A stretch of DNA of 64,000 nt, taken from contig NZ_AP018290.1 in NCBI RefSeq assembly GCF_002368415.1, forward strand, positions 7,493,717-7,557,716. Reading direction: 5' to 3'. A model generated the notes under the pieces. It was not told where the DNA came from and did not search any database. It saw nothing but the letters and a program-made list of their open reading frames with translations. The DNA comes from Calothrix sp. NIES-4105 (GTDB taxonomy: Bacteria > Cyanobacteriota > Cyanobacteriia > Cyanobacteriales > Nostocaceae). The translations under genes and the position numbers were made by a program. Positions 62,601-64,000 of the stretch are shown here, in pieces. Within the stretch, counting starts at the first letter, position 1. Each line of letters starts with the position of its first letter.

Positions 62601-64000
62601 CTACAAATCTAATATCGAAAACTGTCGCTGTTTTTCCAACTCTCGCAGTTTCATTTTCTCCTCATAATACACTTGATAATAATAATCATGACGTTCTGGC
62701 TCGACTTGCGGGTCAATTTCTTGCCAAAGTTGTTTGTAATATTGCATACGCTTCTCACACATAGCTATTTCTATGTAGGCAACAGCAGTTTGAATTACTT
62801 GTGGTGACCGTAATATATCTGTTTTAGTTATTGGTGTTAGATGAAACATATGTGAAACTGATACCGTTTCTTCTGGATATTCCAGACATGCATCTTGTAG
62901 TTTTGATACTACATTATAGTCGTAGTCATCTGATACTTCTTCTAATACTCTTAAGATTTTTTGCCATAGAAACCTATGGTGCGAGTAGCTAAATTGCAAA
63001 TCGTGTTTATCAATAATATCTACTATGTGTTGCCGTTGTCCTGGACAATGTAGAAATATTCGTAGTAGTAATGCTTCTGCTTTCTCTAGTACACTTGTTG
63101 TTGCAGGTTTTGAGGCACCCGAAGTGTCTTTATTTATGCTTGGTGTAGAAATACGATTAATTGGGTTTTTAGTAGGCGCCGTAAAGAGCGAAGCTATTTG
63201 TGTTACTAAGTTTTCTATTCGTAAAGGTACTAACTGCGCGTTTCCCAAACTAAGAATTTCTGCACAGTATGTTATGTAATATGTGCGCGTATCTGGATTG
63301 ACTATATTTTTAAGTAATTTTACGATTTGCTGCGAAGCTTGTTGGTAGTCTGTAGCTTGTTTAAGGTCTTTATCTTTAATGGTTTGCTGAATTTGCCAGT
63401 CTAACCAAAGCGGCGCCTGAGTTAGTAATTGCTTATACTCTTCGCTCGTATGTGTATGCAAATACTCATCTGCATCTTTACCATCAGGAATATTAAGAAT
63501 TTTAAGCTGCACTTCTCCTCTGTAAGCTAAGTCAGCTATTTCCCCTATCGCTCTTTCTGCTGCTGAGGTACCTGCTTTATCTGCATCAAAATTAAGAACT
63601 AGTTGCTTTGACTCGGTGTACCGTAATGCTAATTTAACTTGCTCGATACTCAATGCAGTTCCAAGCGAAGCTACAGCATTATTTATCCCAGCAGCATGAA
63701 GCGCTATTGCGTCAAAATATCCTTCTACTACCACAACAGAGTCAAATTGTGATATACCATTTTTGGCTGCATCTAGTCCAAATAAGTTTTTACCTTTACT
63801 AAATAATTCGGTTTCTGGGGAATTAAGATACTTTGGTTGCTCATCCCCCATTGTTCTACCACCAAACGCAATCACACGCCCCATTATATCGCGAATTGGA
63901 ATCATTATCCTGTCGCGAAACACATCATAGTACCCGCTTCCCTCTTTACGAGGTTTAATTAAACCCGCTTTTTCGACTAACTGTACAGGGTAACGCTTGT
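62601..64000 (-). CDS. dnaG: DNA primase DnaG (N-terminus beyond the window)
   Basis: The frame stays open to the window edge (KRYPVQLVEKAGLIKPRKEG before FRDRIMIPIRD), so about 466 C-terminal residues are present. It shows the catalytic core start GRVIAFGGRTMGDEQPKYLN, the TOPRIM Glu in VVVVEGYFDAIALHAAGINN, LVLNFDADKAGTSAAERAIG, and the C-terminal helicase-binding region ending MKLRELEKQRQF. The zinc-binding N-terminus lies outside. Primes DNA replication with DnaB. Confidence 0.95.
   Translation of the reverse strand, partial: KRYPVQLVEKAGLIKPRKEGSGYYDVFRDRIMIPIRDIMGRVIAFGGRTMGDEQPKYLNSPETELFSKGKNLFGLDAAKNGISQFDSVVVVEGYFDAIALHAAGINNAVASLGTALSIEQVKLALRYTESKQLVLNFDADKAGTSAAERAIGEIADLAYRGEVQLKILNIPDGKDADEYLHTHTSEEYKQLLTQAPLWLDWQIQQTIKDKDLKQATDYQQASQQIVKLLKNIVNPDTRTYYITYCAEILSLGNAQLVPLRIENLVTQIASLFTAPTKNPINRISTPSINKDTSGASKPATTSVLEKAEALLLRIFLHCPGQRQHIVDIIDKHDLQFSYSHHRFLWQKILRVLEEVSDDYDYNVVSKLQDACLEYPEETVSVSHMFHLTPITKTDILRSPQVIQTAVAYIEIAMCEKRMQYYKQLWQEIDPQVEPERHDYYYQVYYEEKMKLRELEKQRQFSILDL

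Overview
The window comes from a filamentous, hormogonium-forming cyanobacterium of the Nostocales type. It has a nearly complete hps (hormogonium polysaccharide) locus, xisH/xisI genes, a PEP-CTERM protein, an SLH/OprB porin, a zinc-ribbon Ser/Thr kinase, a fused ribBA and many cyanobacterial short repeats. I saw no copy of the usual cyanobacterial octamer GCGATCGC. Instead GGCGCC (about 100 copies by eye) and GCGCGC are strikingly over-represented. I recognised no tRNA, rRNA or CRISPR array.

Layout. 0.5-4.4 kb: ftsY, a small RHH regulator between IS200/IS605-like hairpins, nusB and a DUF502 membrane protein, all on the minus strand. 4.4-5.3 kb: three tandem miniature inverted-repeat elements. 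5.3-24.1 kb (minus): the hps locus, hpsA-hpsG (24.1-13.7 kb) and hpsH-hpsK (8.7-5.3 kb), separated by a 5 kb accessory island. The island holds a dead and an intact DUF433/PIN-like module, a nuclease tail, a decayed hpsE-type fragment and an xisH/xisI block flanked by 51-bp direct repeats that contain the hpsG 3' end.

24.7-35 kb is a gene graveyard: an intact GT4 glycosyltransferase, then glycosyltransferase fragments, two intact and several broken Rpn/DUF4351 nuclease-like genes, a truncated fic, a HIRAN-type gene, a broken four-helix-bundle gene, and an IS4-family transposase interrupted by four very small insertions, each of which can be removed on paper to restore the gene exactly.

35-50 kb: PEP-CTERM protein, rpmB, htpG, GNAT genes (one with a premature stop), a papain-fold toxin candidate with two small neighbours, clpB, porin, gloA, an orphan antitoxin remnant with an ACG in place of ATG, and a LolA-like protein. 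50.1-50.6 kb: a 36-unit array of a 9-bp repeat followed by a 23-bp tandem array. 50.6-64 kb: radical SAM activase, eno, three tandem retropepsin-like genes (two without the catalytic Asp), VOC proteins, an ICMT-like methyltransferase, argC, ribBA, a kinase, a methyltransferase, a PIG-V-like mannosyltransferase and dnaG, which runs off the window.

Functional links: the hps genes together would make, assemble and export the motility polysaccharide; ftsY, nusB, rpmB, htpG, clpB, eno, argC, ribBA and dnaG are housekeeping. The rest is accessory DNA shaped by small mobile repeats, and this is the most unusual aspect of the window.
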